From: Bacillota bacterium
Lineage (GTDB): Bacteria > Bacillota > Dethiobacteria > Dethiobacterales > Dethiobacteraceae
Direction of reading: 5' to 3'
Assembly (NCBI GenBank): GCA_018725565.1
Contig: QLUR01000013.1
Coordinates: forward strand, 1 to 63,197
DNA: 63,197 nt
Part shown: one piece after another, positions 50,323-61,523 of the stretch
How positions within the stretch are numbered: the stretch's first letter is position 1
Layout: every line of letters starts with the position of its first letter
Program-made: the position numbers and the translations under genes
Notes under the pieces: model-generated
The model's database searches: none
Told to the model about the DNA's origin: nothing
Seen by the model: the letters and a program-made list of their open reading frames with translations, nothing else

Positions 50323-52677
50323 GTGAAAATCCACGGTTTGCTGGTTATATTATTTTTTTTGTTCTTTTATACTGCTGCCAAGGCAGAGGCAAGCTTCACA
50401 GAAATAGATTTTATCAGGCTGCTTGATGAACACGGCTCAGTGATGTTAATCGTTGACAGCAAAACGGGACAGATCGTATTCTCCAACGAGGCGGCGCAGC
50501 GCTTCTACGGCTATACAAGAGTAGAGCTGGAATCCATGACGATTCAGGAAATCAATGCCCTGACGCCTGAAGAGGTTGAACAGGAAAGACTTGCCGCCGC
50601 CAGGGAAGAAAGAAACCATTTTATTTTCAGGCATAGATTAGCCGGCGGCGATATCAGAACCGTGGAAGTATTTTCCTATCCTTATCACCTGGCCGGCCGG
50701 ACTCTGCTGTTTTCCATAATCAGGGACATCACACCTGCCGTCCGCCTGGCGGAAAGAAAAGCTGCCTTCCAGCTATATTACCTCGCTATTTTTTCATTGT
50801 TCACAGCTGTTCTTGCTTTTCTTTCCATAAAGCTCTACAGGCTTCTCAAAAAAACCAAGAAAGAACAGTTACTGCTGATTGAAGCTGAAAGAACCATCAG
50901 AATCATGGTCAGCAACATTCAGGGAATGGTTTACCGGTGCAGGTATGACGAATATTGGACGATGCTGTATGTCAGCGAAGGATGCCTTAAACTGACCGGC
51001 TACCGTCCGGAGGAGTTGCTGCACAACGCAGTCGTTGATTTCAACAGTATCATCGCGGAAGAGTACAGGGAAATTCTGAGAAAAAAGTGGCTAGTCGCGA
51101 TTGAAGAAAATTCAATCTTTGAGGAAGAATATCCGATTATCACTAAAGACGGCTCACAAAGATGGGTCCTGGAGCGTGGGCAGCCTATTTATGAAGGCGG
51201 CACTATATGTTTCTTGGATGGAATAATTTCAGATATCACAGGCCTGAAAAACAGTGAAGAGCTGACCACCGCCTATAAGGACAAACTTTTAGCGACCCTG
51301 ATATCCGTAGGGGACGGTGTCATCACCACCGACAGGGCCGGAAAAATAGAATTAATAAATCCCGTAGCCCAGCAACTTACAGGGTATAGCCATGACGAAG
51401 CCGTAGGATTAGATTTTGCTTCCGTCTTTTATATTGTCAATGAATATTCCGGAAAAAAAGAGGAGTGCCCCGTAAAAAAGGTATTCGCAACTAAATCCAC
51501 CGTGGTCCTTGACAACAATACCCTGTTAATTTCGCGTGACGGCAGACAAACGCCTATTGAAGATTCAGCCGCGCCCATCCGAGACAAAGAGGGCGCGATT
51601 ATTGGTTCGGTAGTGATTTTTAGGGACAATACAGAAAGATACCAAAAAAAGAAAGAGATTGAGTATCTTAGTTACCACGATTATTTGACAGGCCTTTACA
51701 ATCGCAGATTTTTTGAAGAAGAGCTGACCAGGATGGATTACATACGAAATTTCCCGCTTTCCGTAATATTAGTCGACGTAAATGGTCTTAAATTAATCAA
51801 CGACGCTTTTGGACATAAAGCGGGAGACGAGTTGATCGTAAAAACAGCCGAAGCGATAGCAAAAGAGTGCAGGCAAGGCGATGTCGTGGCCAGATATGGC
51901 GGGGATGAATTTATCGTTTTATTGCCTAATGCAGACGAAGCAGCAGCCAAAGAAATATCAAAAAGGATAGCCGGTTCCGTGACCAAAGAGAAAATATTTG
52001 ACATAGCAATATCTGTCGCTGCGGGATGGGCCACAAAATATCATGAAACTCAAAACATAGCAGAAGTGATCAGCAGTGCCGAAAACAGGATGTATGAGAA
52101 AAAAGCCGTAGAAAAGCTAAGCGGAAGCAGTTCAGTAATCAAGTCTATACAGGATATGCTGCTGGCCAGGCATCCCTGGGAAAATGAGCATGCAAATCAA
52201 GTTGGCAGGCTGTGCGAACTGCTTGGCGAAGCCGCCGGCTTAGGCCCGGATGAAGTAAAAAGGCTTAAGATCGCCGGGGAACTGCACGACATAGGCAAAA
52301 TTGTTCTCAGTGAATCATTGCTCAATAAAACTGAGCGCCTGACAGAAGAGGAACTGGGTGAAATCAGGAAACACCCTGAAACAGGCGGCAGAATCCTTTT
52401 ATCATCCGCCGAATTCATCGATGTCGCCGCAGCGATTGCCGCGCACCATGAAAGATGGGACGGACTGGGATACCCCAGGGGGTTAAAGGGCGATGAAATC
52501 CCGCTGGAAGCCAGGATAATTGCTCTGGCGGAAGCTTACGACGCCATGACCGCTGTAAGGCCTTACCGCGCGGCCTTAAGTCACGAAGACGCTCTGCAGA
52601 AGATAAAACGCCAGGCCGGAAAACAGTTTGACCCGGCTCTGGCGCGCTTGTTCGGCATGCTTTGCTTTGAAAAATAG
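50323..52677 (+). CDS. Membrane PAS-PAS-PAS-GGDEF-HD-GYP protein (cyclic di-GMP turnover)
   Basis: 784 residues, GTG start. N-terminal hydrophobic segment (LLVILFFLFFYTA), PAS (about 30-145), second membrane helix (about 151-171), two further PAS domains, GGDEF and HD-GYP. The diguanylate cyclase motif is intact (RYGGDEFIVLLP, near residue 525). The phosphodiesterase part keeps the HD motif (AGELHDIGKI, near 652) and HHERWDGLGYPRGLKGDEI near 707. It may both make and break cyclic di-GMP under control of a sensed signal. Monocistronic. Confidence 0.95.
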   Translation: MKIHGLLVILFFLFFYTAAKAEASFTEIDFIRLLDEHGSVMLIVDSKTGQIVFSNEAAQRFYGYTRVELESMTIQEINALTPEEVEQERLAAAREERNHFIFRHRLAGGDIRTVEVFSYPYHLAGRTLLFSIIRDITPAVRLAERKAAFQLYYLAIFSLFTAVLAFLSIKLYRLLKKTKKEQLLLIEAERTIRIMVSNIQGMVYRCRYDEYWTMLYVSEGCLKLTGYRPEELLHNAVVDFNSIIAEEYREILRKKWLVAIEENSIFEEEYPIITKDGSQRWVLERGQPIYEGGTICFLDGIISDITGLKNSEELTTAYKDKLLATLISVGDGVITTDRAGKIELINPVAQQLTGYSHDEAVGLDFASVFYIVNEYSGKKEECPVKKVFATKSTVVLDNNTLLISRDGRQTPIEDSAAPIRDKEGAIIGSVVIFRDNTERYQKKKEIEYLSYHDYLTGLYNRRFFEEELTRMDYIRNFPLSVILVDVNGLKLINDAFGHKAGDELIVKTAEAIAKECRQGDVVARYGGDEFIVLLPNADEAAAKEISKRIAGSVTKEKIFDIAISVAAGWATKYHETQNIAEVISSAENRMYEKKAVEKLSGSSSVIKSIQDMLLARHPWENEHANQVGRLCELLGEAAGLGPDEVKRLKIAGELHDIGKIVLSESLLNKTERLTEEELGEIRKHPETGGRILLSSAEFIDVAAAIAAHHERWDGLGYPRGLKGDEIPLEARIIALAEAYDAMTAVRPYRAALSHEDALQKIKRQAGKQFDPALARLFGMLCFEK

Positions 52678-52705
52678 CAGGCCCGGCGATCATCAGCGTT
52701 ACATG

Positions 52706-52734
52706 TTTACCGCATGAGATTTTTGTCTTATAAT
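52706..52734 (+). promoter_or_regulatory. Promoter of the nucleoside kinase-like gene
   Basis: TTTACC (52706-52711) and TATAAT (52729-52734, perfect) with a 17-base spacer, 65 bases before the ATG. Confidence 0.75.
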
Positions 52735-52799
52735 ATAGTGAGGCACGACAGCTGCCAGAGTTTGAGCAATTCACCGGGGTAATTTCAGGGAGGGTTTCC

Positions 52800-54479
52800 A
52801 TGCCTGTGACACCGGCTCAACCATCGCTAGAGGTAATACTCCCCTCAGGTAAAATAACGGCTGTGGCGGCTGGACGCGGTCTGCTGGACATCGCCAGGGA
52901 AGTCCAGCACCTTTATCCGGCGCCCATAGCCGCGGCATTGCTTGACAACAAGTTAAGGGAGCTTACTTTTTTTGCTGACAGCCCCGGAAAACTTGAGTTT
53001 CTCGATCTGACAACCACAGAGGGGGCCCGCATCTACCACCGCAGCCTGACCTTCCTCTTTATTTATGCTGCCCGCCTGCTTTTCCCGGAGGCGCAGATCA
53101 AGGTAGAACATTCCCTCGGCAAAGGGCTGTTCTGTGAAATCAGCAAAGAGCCTGAACTGACGAGCAGGGAGGTATCTTTGCTGGAGCGGAAGATGCATGA
53201 ACTGGTCCGGCTTGACTTGCCGTTTGTCAGGAAAAAGCTGACGCTGCCGGACGCGATGGAAACCTTCCGGCTGGAGGGCTTTGACGATAAGCTTACGCTC
53301 TATCAGTACCTGAAAAAAGAGTTGCTGACCGTCTATTCTCTTGGCGAAATGCATAATTGCCTGCATGGCTACATGCTGCCCGGCACCGGCTGCCTGCGGG
53401 TGTTTGCCCTGGAGTACCACCACCCGGGCCTTGTGCTGCATTTCCCGGATGAGAATAACCCTGCCGCCGTATCGCCGTTTAACCCGCAGCCTAAGTTGTT
53501 TGAAATCTTCCGCGAATCGGAAAAGTGGGGGCGGATCCTGGGTTTTGGCACCGTGGGCATCATGAACGACCTGTTTACCAGGGGCGAGGGACCGGATATC
53601 GTCCGTATCGCCGAGGCGCTGCATGAAAAAAAAATCGCCCGGATTGCCGACATGATCACCGAGCGCGGCAGGGACATCTGCATTATCCTGGTGGCGGGGC
53701 CATCATCCTCCGGGAAAACTACTTTTTCCCAGCGACTGCGCACCCAACTGCTGGTTAACGGCATTCGTCCTTTCCCTGTTTCTCTTGACGATTATTTTGT
53801 GGACCGCAGACACACGCCGCTTGACGAGGCGAACAACCTGGACTTCGAACGTATCGAGGCTATTGACTTGGAGCTGTTCAATCAGCACCTGCTGCGCCTG
53901 ATCAGCGGCGAAGAGGTGGAAATTCCCACCTTTAATTTCTTTACCGGCGCGCGTGAATACAACGGCAAAAAGATAAAACTGGCCAAAGACCAGCCGCTGA
54001 TTATTGAAGGCATCCACGGCCTGAACGAACGGCTTACCCAAGCTGTTCCGCGCCACCGTAAGTTTAAAATCTACGTTTCGGCGCTCACTTCGCTGAACGT
54101 GGACTGGCACACGCGGATCCACACCACGGACACCCGCCTGTTGCGCCGCATCGTCCGGGACAGCCAGTTCCGGGGGGCCGACGCGCAGGCAACCATCAGG
54201 CGCTGGCCCTCCGTCCGCCGCGGCGAGGACCGCAATATCTTCTATCTTCAGGAGGAGGCGGACATCATGTTTAATTCAGCGCTGGTCTATGAATTTGCCG
54301 TATTGAAAGAATTTGCCGAGCCTCTCCTGCAAAAAATCGCGGCGCACGAGCGCGAATACATCGATGCCAAACGGCTGCTTACCTTTTTGTCCTGCTTTGT
54401 CCCGCTTGATGCCCTGGAAGTTCCTTCTAACTCCATTTTGCGGGAATTTGTCGGTGAATCCTGCTTTTATAAAGTATAA
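52800..54479 (+). CDS. Uridine kinase-like protein with ThrRS-like N-terminal domain
   Basis: 559 residues. The N-terminal part ([20 protein letters not shown]) is a TGS domain, then a ThrRS-like second additional domain ([11 protein letters not shown]). The C-terminal kinase domain has [20 protein letters not shown] (Walker A, near residue 300), [10 protein letters not shown] and [12 protein letters not shown]. This architecture is common in Clostridia as a 'nucleoside kinase'; the real substrate is not settled. ATG with GGGAGGG upstream. Confidence 0.88.
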   Translation: MPVTPAQPSLEVILPSGKITAVAAGRGLLDIAREVQHLYPAPIAAALLDNKLRELTFFADSPGKLEFLDLTTTEGARIYHRSLTFLFIYAARLLFPEAQIKVEHSLGKGLFCEISKEPELTSREVSLLERKMHELVRLDLPFVRKKLTLPDAMETFRLEGFDDKLTLYQYLKKELLTVYSLGEMHNCLHGYMLPGTGCLRVFALEYHHPGLVLHFPDENNPAAVSPFNPQPKLFEIFRESEKWGRILGFGTVGIMNDLFTRGEGPDIVRIAEALHEKKIARIADMITERGRDICIILVAGPSSSGKTTFSQRLRTQLLVNGIRPFPVSLDDYFVDRRHTPLDEANNLDFERIEAIDLELFNQHLLRLISGEEVEIPTFNFFTGAREYNGKKIKLAKDQPLIIEGIHGLNERLTQAVPRHRKFKIYVSALTSLNVDWHTRIHTTDTRLLRRIVRDSQFRGADAQATIRRWPSVRRGEDRNIFYLQEEADIMFNSALVYEFAVLKEFAEPLLQKIAAHEREYIDAKRLLTFLSCFVPLDALEVPSNSILREFVGESCFYKV

Positions 54480-54550
54480 CCTCTGACGTTTGCCGGATCT
54501 TTGGACAGCTGAGAAGGCTGCCGCGAATAATATTTAAGGAGGCTTTGGTT

Positions 54551-57145
54551 TTGGACATCAGCAAATTTACGGAAAAAGCACAGCGGGCCTTGGTTGATGC
54601 ACAGGACCTGGCCGTCCGGCGCAGTCACCAGTCGGTGGAGGCGGAGCACCTCCTGCTGGCACTGCTTACCCAGGAAGACGGCCTGGTTCCCAGACTGGCT
54701 GAAAAAGCGGCTGTTAACCCGAAGCTCCTCCAGGCGCGCCTGGAGGAGTCGCTCGGCAAACTGCCCGCGGTAAGCGGTGCCGGTTCCACTTATCTCAGCC
54801 AGCGCTTAAACCAGTTGCTGCTGCGCGCCCAGGACGAAGCCAGGCGCCTGAAAGACGAATATGTCAGCGTGGAACACCTGGTGCTGGCCATGTTTGAGGA
54901 GAAACCGGACGCTCCGGTTTCCCGCCTGTTCCAGGCGCTCAAATTTGACCGCCCGGCTTTTCTGAAAGCGCTGACCACTGTCCGCGGCAACACCCGCGTC
55001 ACCAGCGCCAACCCGGAAGATACTTACGAAGCGCTGGCCAAATACGGGCGGGACCTGACGGCACTGGCGCGCCAAAACAAGCTGGACCCGGTTATCGGGC
55101 GCGACACGGAAATCCGCAGGGTGATCCAGGTCCTATCCAGGCGAACCAAAAACAACCCGGTGCTGATCGGCGAGCCGGGGGTGGGCAAAACAGCTATCGC
55201 TGAGGGACTGGCGCGCCGTATTGTGGCCGGCGATGTTCCAGACAGCCTGAAGGACAGGCAGATTGTGGCCCTGGACATGGGGGCCCTGGTCGCCGGCGCC
55301 AAGTACCGGGGCGAATTTGAAGAACGCCTGAAGGCTGTGCTGCAGGAAGTGGCAAAGGCTGAGGGCCGGGTAATTCTGTTTATCGATGAACTGCACACAG
55401 TGGTAGGAACCGGCAAGGCCGAAGGGGCGATGGACGCCGGCAACATGCTGAAGCCTATGCTGGCGCGGGGCGAGCTGCACTGCATCGGTGCCACCACTTT
55501 GGACGAGTACCGCAAATACATTGAAAAAGACGCCGCCCTGGAACGGCGCTTCCAGCCGGTCCTGGTTGAGGAGCCGACGGTTGAGAGCACTGTTTCCATC
55601 CTGCGCGGACTGCGTGAACGCTACGAACTGCACCACAAGGTACGCATTCAGGACCCCGCCCTGGTAGCCGCCGCCGTACTCAGCCACCGCTATATCTCCG
55701 ACCGTTTTCTGCCCGATAAAGCCATTGACCTGGTGGATGAAGCGGCGGCCAAGCTGCGGACGGAAATGGAGAGCCTGCCGGAAGAGCTGGAGACACTGGA
55801 ACGGCGGATCATGCAGCTGGAAATCGAGCGTGAGGCGCTGCGCAAGGAAAAGGACCAACCGTCACGCGCCCGCCTGGCCGACCTGGAAAAGGACGTTGCC
55901 GACCTGAAAGAGGAACGTGACGCTTTGCGTGCCCAGTGGGAAGCGGAAAAAACCGCCATCGGCGGCCTGTCCTCCACTATGCTTGAACTGGAGCAGGCCC
56001 GCCATGAAATGGAACAGGCCCAGCGCAGCTATGACCTGAATAAGGTGGCTGAATACCAGTACGGCAAAATCCCGGCCCTGGAACGCAAGCTGAAAGAAGC
56101 GGAAGCGCTGCTGGCCGGCGGGAAAAACCGCCTGCTCAAAGAAGAAGTGACGCCGGAGGAAATCGCCGAGGTGGTGGCCCGCTGGACGGGCATCCCGGTG
56201 TCCCGCCTGCTGGAGGGGGAAAAAGAAAAGTTGCTGCGCCTGCAGGAAATCCTGCACCGGCGCGTCATCGGCCAGGACGAAGCGGTGCAGGCTGTAGCCG
56301 ACGCTGTCCTGCGCGCCCGTTCCGGCCTGAAAGACCCGAAACGCCCCATCGGCTCCTTCCTCTTTCTTGGCCCGACAGGCGTCGGCAAGACGGAGCTGGC
56401 GCGGGCGCTGGCAGAAACGCTGTTTGACAGCGAGGAAAACCTGGTGCGCATCGATATGAGCGAATACATGGAGAAGCATACCGTAGCCCGCCTCATTGGC
56501 GCGCCTCCGGGCTATGTCGGTTATGACGAAGGCGGCCAGCTGACCGAGGCGGTGCGCCGCAAGCCGTACTGTGTCATCCTGTTTGATGAAATTGAAAAGG
56601 CTCACTTTGACGTTTTTAACGTCCTGCTGCAGATTCTGGACGACGGGCGGCTGACTGACAGCCATGGGCGCACCGTGGATTTTAAGAACACCATCGTGAT
56701 TATGACCAGCAACATCGGCAGCCCCTACCTGCTGGAAAGCCTGCGGGCCGGAGGAGACATCGACGAGCGCACCCGGGAAAAAGTCTTCGCCGAATTGCGT
56801 GCCGCTTTTCGTCCCGAGTTTTTAAACCGCATTGATGATACCGTCCTGTTTAAACCGCTTACCTTACAGGAACTCTCCCTGATTGTCGACTTGCAGCTGG
56901 AACTTTTGCGCCGGCGGCTGCAGGAACGCGATATCACGCTGGCACTGTCAGACGAGGCCAGGACCTTGCTGGCGCGCGCCGGCTACGACCCCGTTTACGG
57001 CGCACGCCCGCTGAAGCGCTACCTGCAGCGGGAAGTGGAAACAGTGCTGGCCCGCAAGCTGATTGCCGGGGAAATAACAGACGGCGCTGCCGTCTCTATT
57101 GATACTGACGGGGCAAAACTGCTTTTCCGCCAGTCAGGAAATTAA
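54551..57145 (+). CDS. clpB: ATP-dependent disaggregase ClpB
   Basis: 864 residues from the TTG at 54551, chosen for AAGGAGG eight bases upstream; another TTG lies two codons earlier. Double N-domain repeat, NBD1 with [15 protein letters not shown], a ClpB-type coiled-coil middle domain, and NBD2 with [15 protein letters not shown] and [19 protein letters not shown]. It rescues aggregated proteins with DnaK. I see no CIRCE or CtsR operator before it; the gap to the kinase gene is only 71 bases. Confidence 0.96.
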   Translation: MDISKFTEKAQRALVDAQDLAVRRSHQSVEAEHLLLALLTQEDGLVPRLAEKAAVNPKLLQARLEESLGKLPAVSGAGSTYLSQRLNQLLLRAQDEARRLKDEYVSVEHLVLAMFEEKPDAPVSRLFQALKFDRPAFLKALTTVRGNTRVTSANPEDTYEALAKYGRDLTALARQNKLDPVIGRDTEIRRVIQVLSRRTKNNPVLIGEPGVGKTAIAEGLARRIVAGDVPDSLKDRQIVALDMGALVAGAKYRGEFEERLKAVLQEVAKAEGRVILFIDELHTVVGTGKAEGAMDAGNMLKPMLARGELHCIGATTLDEYRKYIEKDAALERRFQPVLVEEPTVESTVSILRGLRERYELHHKVRIQDPALVAAAVLSHRYISDRFLPDKAIDLVDEAAAKLRTEMESLPEELETLERRIMQLEIEREALRKEKDQPSRARLADLEKDVADLKEERDALRAQWEAEKTAIGGLSSTMLELEQARHEMEQAQRSYDLNKVAEYQYGKIPALERKLKEAEALLAGGKNRLLKEEVTPEEIAEVVARWTGIPVSRLLEGEKEKLLRLQEILHRRVIGQDEAVQAVADAVLRARSGLKDPKRPIGSFLFLGPTGVGKTELARALAETLFDSEENLVRIDMSEYMEKHTVARLIGAPPGYVGYDEGGQLTEAVRRKPYCVILFDEIEKAHFDVFNVLLQILDDGRLTDSHGRTVDFKNTIVIMTSNIGSPYLLESLRAGGDIDERTREKVFAELRAAFRPEFLNRIDDTVLFKPLTLQELSLIVDLQLELLRRRLQERDITLALSDEARTLLARAGYDPVYGARPLKRYLQREVETVLARKLIAGEITDGAAVSIDTDGAKLLFRQSGN

Positions 57146-57177
57146 TATCTAAGAAATAAGCTCAAGAGGTGGAAGGG

Positions 57178-60100
57178 TTGACAGAAAAACAACTGGTTGG
57201 CATCTGCGTCGGTGCCTCCAACATCAAAATTGTGGCCGGCCAAATGACCGGGGGAACTTTTAAGCCAACGCTACGGCTTGTCAAACCTCATGACGGCAAT
57301 GCCAGAAAAGTTTTGCTCGACCTGCTGCGTGAGCACGTCGGCCCGGATTCGCTGGTGGCCGTAACCGGGCGCAAGCTTAAAGACCAGCTCGAATTTCCGC
57401 AGCTTTCCGAGCCGGAAGCCACGGAACTGGCTTTGCAGCAGGTCCTGGCCGGGCTGCCCGGCAAAGTTGAAGCGGCAGCCAGTGTCGGCGGCGAAAACTT
57501 CATGGTCTACGAGCTTGACGGCAGCGGACGGATTGTCGCCGTCCATACCGGCAACAAATGCGCCTCCGGAACCGGGGAGTTTTTCCTGCAGCAAATCCGC
57601 CGCATGAACCTGGAGCCGGAGGAAGCGCAGACTATCGCGCTCCTCGACGCTCCATACAAGGTAGCCAGCCGCTGCTCCGTGTTCAGCAAGAGCGACTGCA
57701 CACACGCCATGAACAAGGGCGTTCCCAAAGGACGGGTGGTAGCCGGACTGGGCCGGATGATGGCTTCCAAAGTAGCGGAGCTGTTAAAAAAAGCCGGAGC
57801 CAGGCATGTCCTGCTGATCGGCGGTGTAGCCAGGAACAGGACGATGAAGGATTACCTGGCCAGAGAAGGCTTTGAGCTTGTTCCCACCGACTTTGACGAT
57901 ACGTTTGAGGCGCTCGGGGCAGCCATCTGGGCGGCGGAGCACGGCCGGCCCTGGACAGGCGGAGCATTAAGCAAAGAAAACGCTTCTGCCTTTGAGTTCC
58001 TGTCTCCGCTGGCCTCTTTTGGACCGCGCGTTTCTTTCCGGGACCAGGCCTGGCAGCAGGCCACGCTGCAAGACGAGTACATCATCGGCCTGGACGCCGG
58101 CTCAACCACAACCAAAGCCGTGCTGATGCGCACCCGGGACCAAGCCATTGTCGCCGGCGTTTATTTGCGGACCGGGGGCGACCCCGTGGCCGCTTCCCGC
58201 CAGTGTTACCGCTCCCTTGCCGCACAGGTCCCGCCCGGGCTAAAGATCCGCGGGCTCGGCGTGACCGGCTCCGGACGGCAGATCGCCGGCCTGCACGGCC
58301 TGACCACCGGCATCGTCAACGAAATTATCGCCCACACCACCGCCGCCGTCTACTTTGACCCCGAGGTGGACACCATTTTTGAAATCGGCGGCCAGGACGC
58401 CAAATATACTTATATTATCAACCGCGTCCCCGCCGACTACGCCATGAATGAAGCATGCTCGGCCGGCACCGGCTCCTTCCTGGAAGAAGCGGCCAGAGAA
58501 ACCTTAAACATAGTTACCGAGGAAATCGCGGGCTTCGCTCTGAAAGGGGAAAGGCCGCCCAATTTCAATGACCAGTGCGCCGCCTTTATCGGCAGTGACA
58601 TCAAAACCGCCGTCCAGGAAGGAATCGGCAGCGAGGACATCTCCGCCGGGCTGGTCTACGCCATCTGCCAGAACTACATCACCCGGGTTAAAAGCACCCG
58701 GAAAGTAGGGCAGAAAATCTTTATGCAGGGCGGCGTCTGCTACAACAGAGCCGTGCCGCTGGCCATGGCCGCCCTGACCGGACGGGAGATTATCGTCCCT
58801 CCGGACCCCGGCCTGATGGGCGCTTTCGGCGTAGCGCTGGAAGTATGGCAAAAAATAGAAGCAGGGCAGCTGGCTCGCGGCGACTACGACCTGATGGAGC
58901 TGGCAGCCAGGGAAGTGGAGTACGGCCAGCCTTTTGTCTGCGCCGGAGGCGCTGAGGCCTGCGACCGCAAGTGCACCATCGCCCGCATCAGGGTCAGCGG
59001 CAAGACCTATCCTTTCGGCGGAGCCTGCAACAAATACTATAACGAGCGCCTGCAGGTCAAGACTAACGCCGCGGACCTGGACCTGGTGGCCCAGCGCCAG
59101 CGCCTGCTCTTCGAGCGGCCGCTGCAACCCGGGAACCCGAACGGCAAAACGGTGGGCGTCAGCTTATCACTGATGACAAACAGCCTCTATCCTTTTTACC
59201 ACCGCTTTTTAACCGACCTCGGCTTCACGGTCGTCCTCCCGGACAACCCGGATGAAGAAGGCCTTGAACGCCGGCGCGCTCCGTTCTGTTACCCGGTGGA
59301 GCTGGCGCATGGCTTTATCCTCAACCTGATCGCCAAAAAGCCGGACTATATCCTGCTCCCGCACGTGCGCGCCACACCCCTGCAAAAAGGCTGCCCGCCC
59401 AACACCACCTGCCCGCTGATCCAGGGAGAGCCTTATGTATTAAGGCGCACCTTCCAGGAAGACCTAAACGGCATCCAGGTCCTGGTTCCCGTGCTGGACA
59501 TGCCGGAGAGCTTCGCGGACAGTGAAAAGGAAATGCTGCTCCTTGGCGATAAGCTCGGCGCCGGCAGGGCAGCGGCCAGGGCCGCCTTCCAGTCCGCGGT
59601 CCGGACACAGCAAGAGTTTATCGCCGGGTTAAAAGCGGCCGGCAAGGAAGCGCTGTTGCAGGCAGCCGCGTCGTCCCAGCCGGCGGTGGTACTCTTTGGC
59701 CGCTCTTACAACGCCTTTGCTTCTTTTGCCCACATGGGCATCCCCCATAAGTTCGCCTCGCGCGGCATCATGGTCATCCCCTATGATATGCTGGACACAG
59801 ACGACGACGAGCCTATCCCTGCCATGCACTGGGCCGCCGGCACGGGCATCCTGAAAGCTGCCAGGGTGGTAAAGCAAACCCCCAGGCTTTTCGGCTGCTA
59901 CATCACCAATTTCAGCTGCGGCCCGGATTCTTTCATTATCAACTACTTCAGGGAAACCATGGGCGAAAAACCCTCGCTGACCCTGGAACTGGACTCTCAT
60001 ACCGCCGACGCCGGCATCGACACCCGCATTGAGGCCTTCCTTGACATCGCCAAAGCCTATCTGAGCAAAAAGGACAGCCCGGCAACCGTCACAGAGGACT

Positions 60101-61449
60101 TCCGGCCGGCGGAAATGATCAGGAACGGCAAGGAATGGCTGATCCGCACAGCGGGCGGTGAAACCGTGCCGCTTTCCTCCCCGCGCGTTAAGCTGATCAT
60201 CCCTTCCATGGGCGATTTCACCGCCCGCATCCTGGCCGCTGTCTTTCGCTACCACGGCATCAGGGCCGTCGCCCTGCCGCCGCCTGCCGAGGCCGACCTG
60301 CAAAAAGGCAAAGAGCATTCCACCTGCAAAGAATGCCTGCCGCTGATCCAAACCATGGGCTCCCTGTTCAACTACCTCGACAAGCGGGAACCGGGAGAAA
60401 TAACCGTCTATTTTATGCCCACAACAGGAGGCTCCTGCCGCTTCGCCCAGTACAGCGTCCTGACCAGGCTGTTGATTGACAGGTACCGCCTCCCGGACCT
60501 TGCTGTGATGTCGCTCACCTCCTCCAACAGCTACGGCGGAATGAGCACCAGCTTTACAAAACGCGCCTTATGGGCCGTAATCATCGGCGACATTATGGAT
60601 GAAATCCGGGCCGCCGTGCTTACCCTCGCTGCCAATCGCGAACAGGGCCAAGCAACCTACCGCGAGGCGGAAGAAATAATCCTTGAAGCTATGGCTGGCG
60701 CAACCTGGGAGCAATTGCTGCAAGCCTTAAAAAAGGCCGCTGCCTTGCTCTCCGGCATTCCCCTGCTTACGCCGCTCCCCGATGCCCCGAAAATAGCCCT
60801 GATCGGTGAAATCTACCTGCGCCGGGACGGCTTCTCTCAGCGCTATCTGGCTGAACAAATGGCGGATAAGGGCATTGTGGCGCTGATGGCGCCAGTAATG
60901 GAGTGGGTCTACTATACCAACTACCTGGCCGCCCGCGGCCTGCGCGGCCGGAACACCAGACTTGACCGCCTGAAATTCCGGCTCAAAGGGGTCTTAATGA
61001 AACAATATGAACGCAAAATCAAGGGCATCATGTCCGCCTCGGGACTGTACGAATACCATCTGATTGACATCGACTATCTGGTCAGCAGCGTCAGCAAGCT
61101 GATTGACGTGCGCCTCACTGGAGAAGCCATCCTGACCCTGGCCTGCGCCCTCACCGAAATCGTTGACCGGGTTGACGGCGTGATCTCCATCGGTCCGTTC
61201 GGCTGCATGCCCTCGCGTATCGCCGAAGCAGTGATTAAGCTAACAATAGACACAGAAAAAGCCGCCCTGTGCGCCGACCGGGAATTAGTCGCCAAAATCA
61301 TGCAGGACCATCCCCGCCTGCCTTTCCTAAGCATTGAAAGCGACGGCAGCCCCTTCCCGCCGGTCATCGAAGCCAGCTTGGAAAGCTTTGTCCTACAGAC
61401 CAAGCGCCTGCACAAAAGCCGCCGGAAGTACTCCACGCAAAGCAAATAG
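57178..61449 (+). CDS. Giant 2-hydroxyacyl-CoA dehydratase activase-like protein (double BcrAD/BadFG ATPase plus DUF2229)
   Basis: 1423 residues from the TTG at 57178, with AGAGGTGG upstream; a GTG three codons earlier is possible. First ASKHA ATPase unit (residues 1-265): KCASGTGEFFLQQI. Second unit (about 300-570): GLDAGSTTTKAVLM, FEIGGQDAKYTYI, CSAGTGSFLEEAARE. A DUF2229 region with RRRAPFCYPVELAHGFI (about 698) and a C-terminal dehydratase-like part follow. Known smaller members transfer electrons with ATP hydrolysis to 2-hydroxyacyl-CoA dehydratases or benzoyl-CoA reductase; the giant fused forms are uncharacterised. Confidence 0.88.
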   Translation: MTEKQLVGICVGASNIKIVAGQMTGGTFKPTLRLVKPHDGNARKVLLDLLREHVGPDSLVAVTGRKLKDQLEFPQLSEPEATELALQQVLAGLPGKVEAAASVGGENFMVYELDGSGRIVAVHTGNKCASGTGEFFLQQIRRMNLEPEEAQTIALLDAPYKVASRCSVFSKSDCTHAMNKGVPKGRVVAGLGRMMASKVAELLKKAGARHVLLIGGVARNRTMKDYLAREGFELVPTDFDDTFEALGAAIWAAEHGRPWTGGALSKENASAFEFLSPLASFGPRVSFRDQAWQQATLQDEYIIGLDAGSTTTKAVLMRTRDQAIVAGVYLRTGGDPVAASRQCYRSLAAQVPPGLKIRGLGVTGSGRQIAGLHGLTTGIVNEIIAHTTAAVYFDPEVDTIFEIGGQDAKYTYIINRVPADYAMNEACSAGTGSFLEEAARETLNIVTEEIAGFALKGERPPNFNDQCAAFIGSDIKTAVQEGIGSEDISAGLVYAICQNYITRVKSTRKVGQKIFMQGGVCYNRAVPLAMAALTGREIIVPPDPGLMGAFGVALEVWQKIEAGQLARGDYDLMELAAREVEYGQPFVCAGGAEACDRKCTIARIRVSGKTYPFGGACNKYYNERLQVKTNAADLDLVAQRQRLLFERPLQPGNPNGKTVGVSLSLMTNSLYPFYHRFLTDLGFTVVLPDNPDEEGLERRRAPFCYPVELAHGFILNLIAKKPDYILLPHVRATPLQKGCPPNTTCPLIQGEPYVLRRTFQEDLNGIQVLVPVLDMPESFADSEKEMLLLGDKLGAGRAAARAAFQSAVRTQQEFIAGLKAAGKEALLQAAASSQPAVVLFGRSYNAFASFAHMGIPHKFASRGIMVIPYDMLDTDDDEPIPAMHWAAGTGILKAARVVKQTPRLFGCYITNFSCGPDSFIINYFRETMGEKPSLTLELDSHTADAGIDTRIEAFLDIAKAYLSKKDSPATVTEDFRPAEMIRNGKEWLIRTAGGETVPLSSPRVKLIIPSMGDFTARILAAVFRYHGIRAVALPPPAEADLQKGKEHSTCKECLPLIQTMGSLFNYLDKREPGEITVYFMPTTGGSCRFAQYSVLTRLLIDRYRLPDLAVMSLTSSNSYGGMSTSFTKRALWAVIIGDIMDEIRAAVLTLAANREQGQATYREAEEIILEAMAGATWEQLLQALKKAAALLSGIPLLTPLPDAPKIALIGEIYLRRDGFSQRYLAEQMADKGIVALMAPVMEWVYYTNYLAARGLRGRNTRLDRLKFRLKGVLMKQYERKIKGIMSASGLYEYHLIDIDYLVSSVSKLIDVRLTGEAILTLACALTEIVDRVDGVISIGPFGCMPSRIAEAVIKLTIDTEKAALCADRELVAKIMQDHPRLPFLSIESDGSPFPPVIEASLESFVLQTKRLHKSRRKYSTQSK

Positions 61450-61452
61450 AAT

Positions 61453-61489
61453 CGGGTTGGGGGGCGGTGATTAACCGCCCCCCAACCCG
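61453..61489. terminator. 16-bp hairpin between convergent genes
   Basis: CGGGTTGGGGGGCGGT and its exact complement surround the loop GATTA. It lies just after the activase stop, before the convergent HD-domain gene. No T-run on either side, so it may act as a barrier or RNA end-protector rather than a classical terminator. Confidence 0.65.
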
Positions 61490-61523
61490 TCGGACTGCGG
61501 AATCTTATGAACTGAGCACCGGG

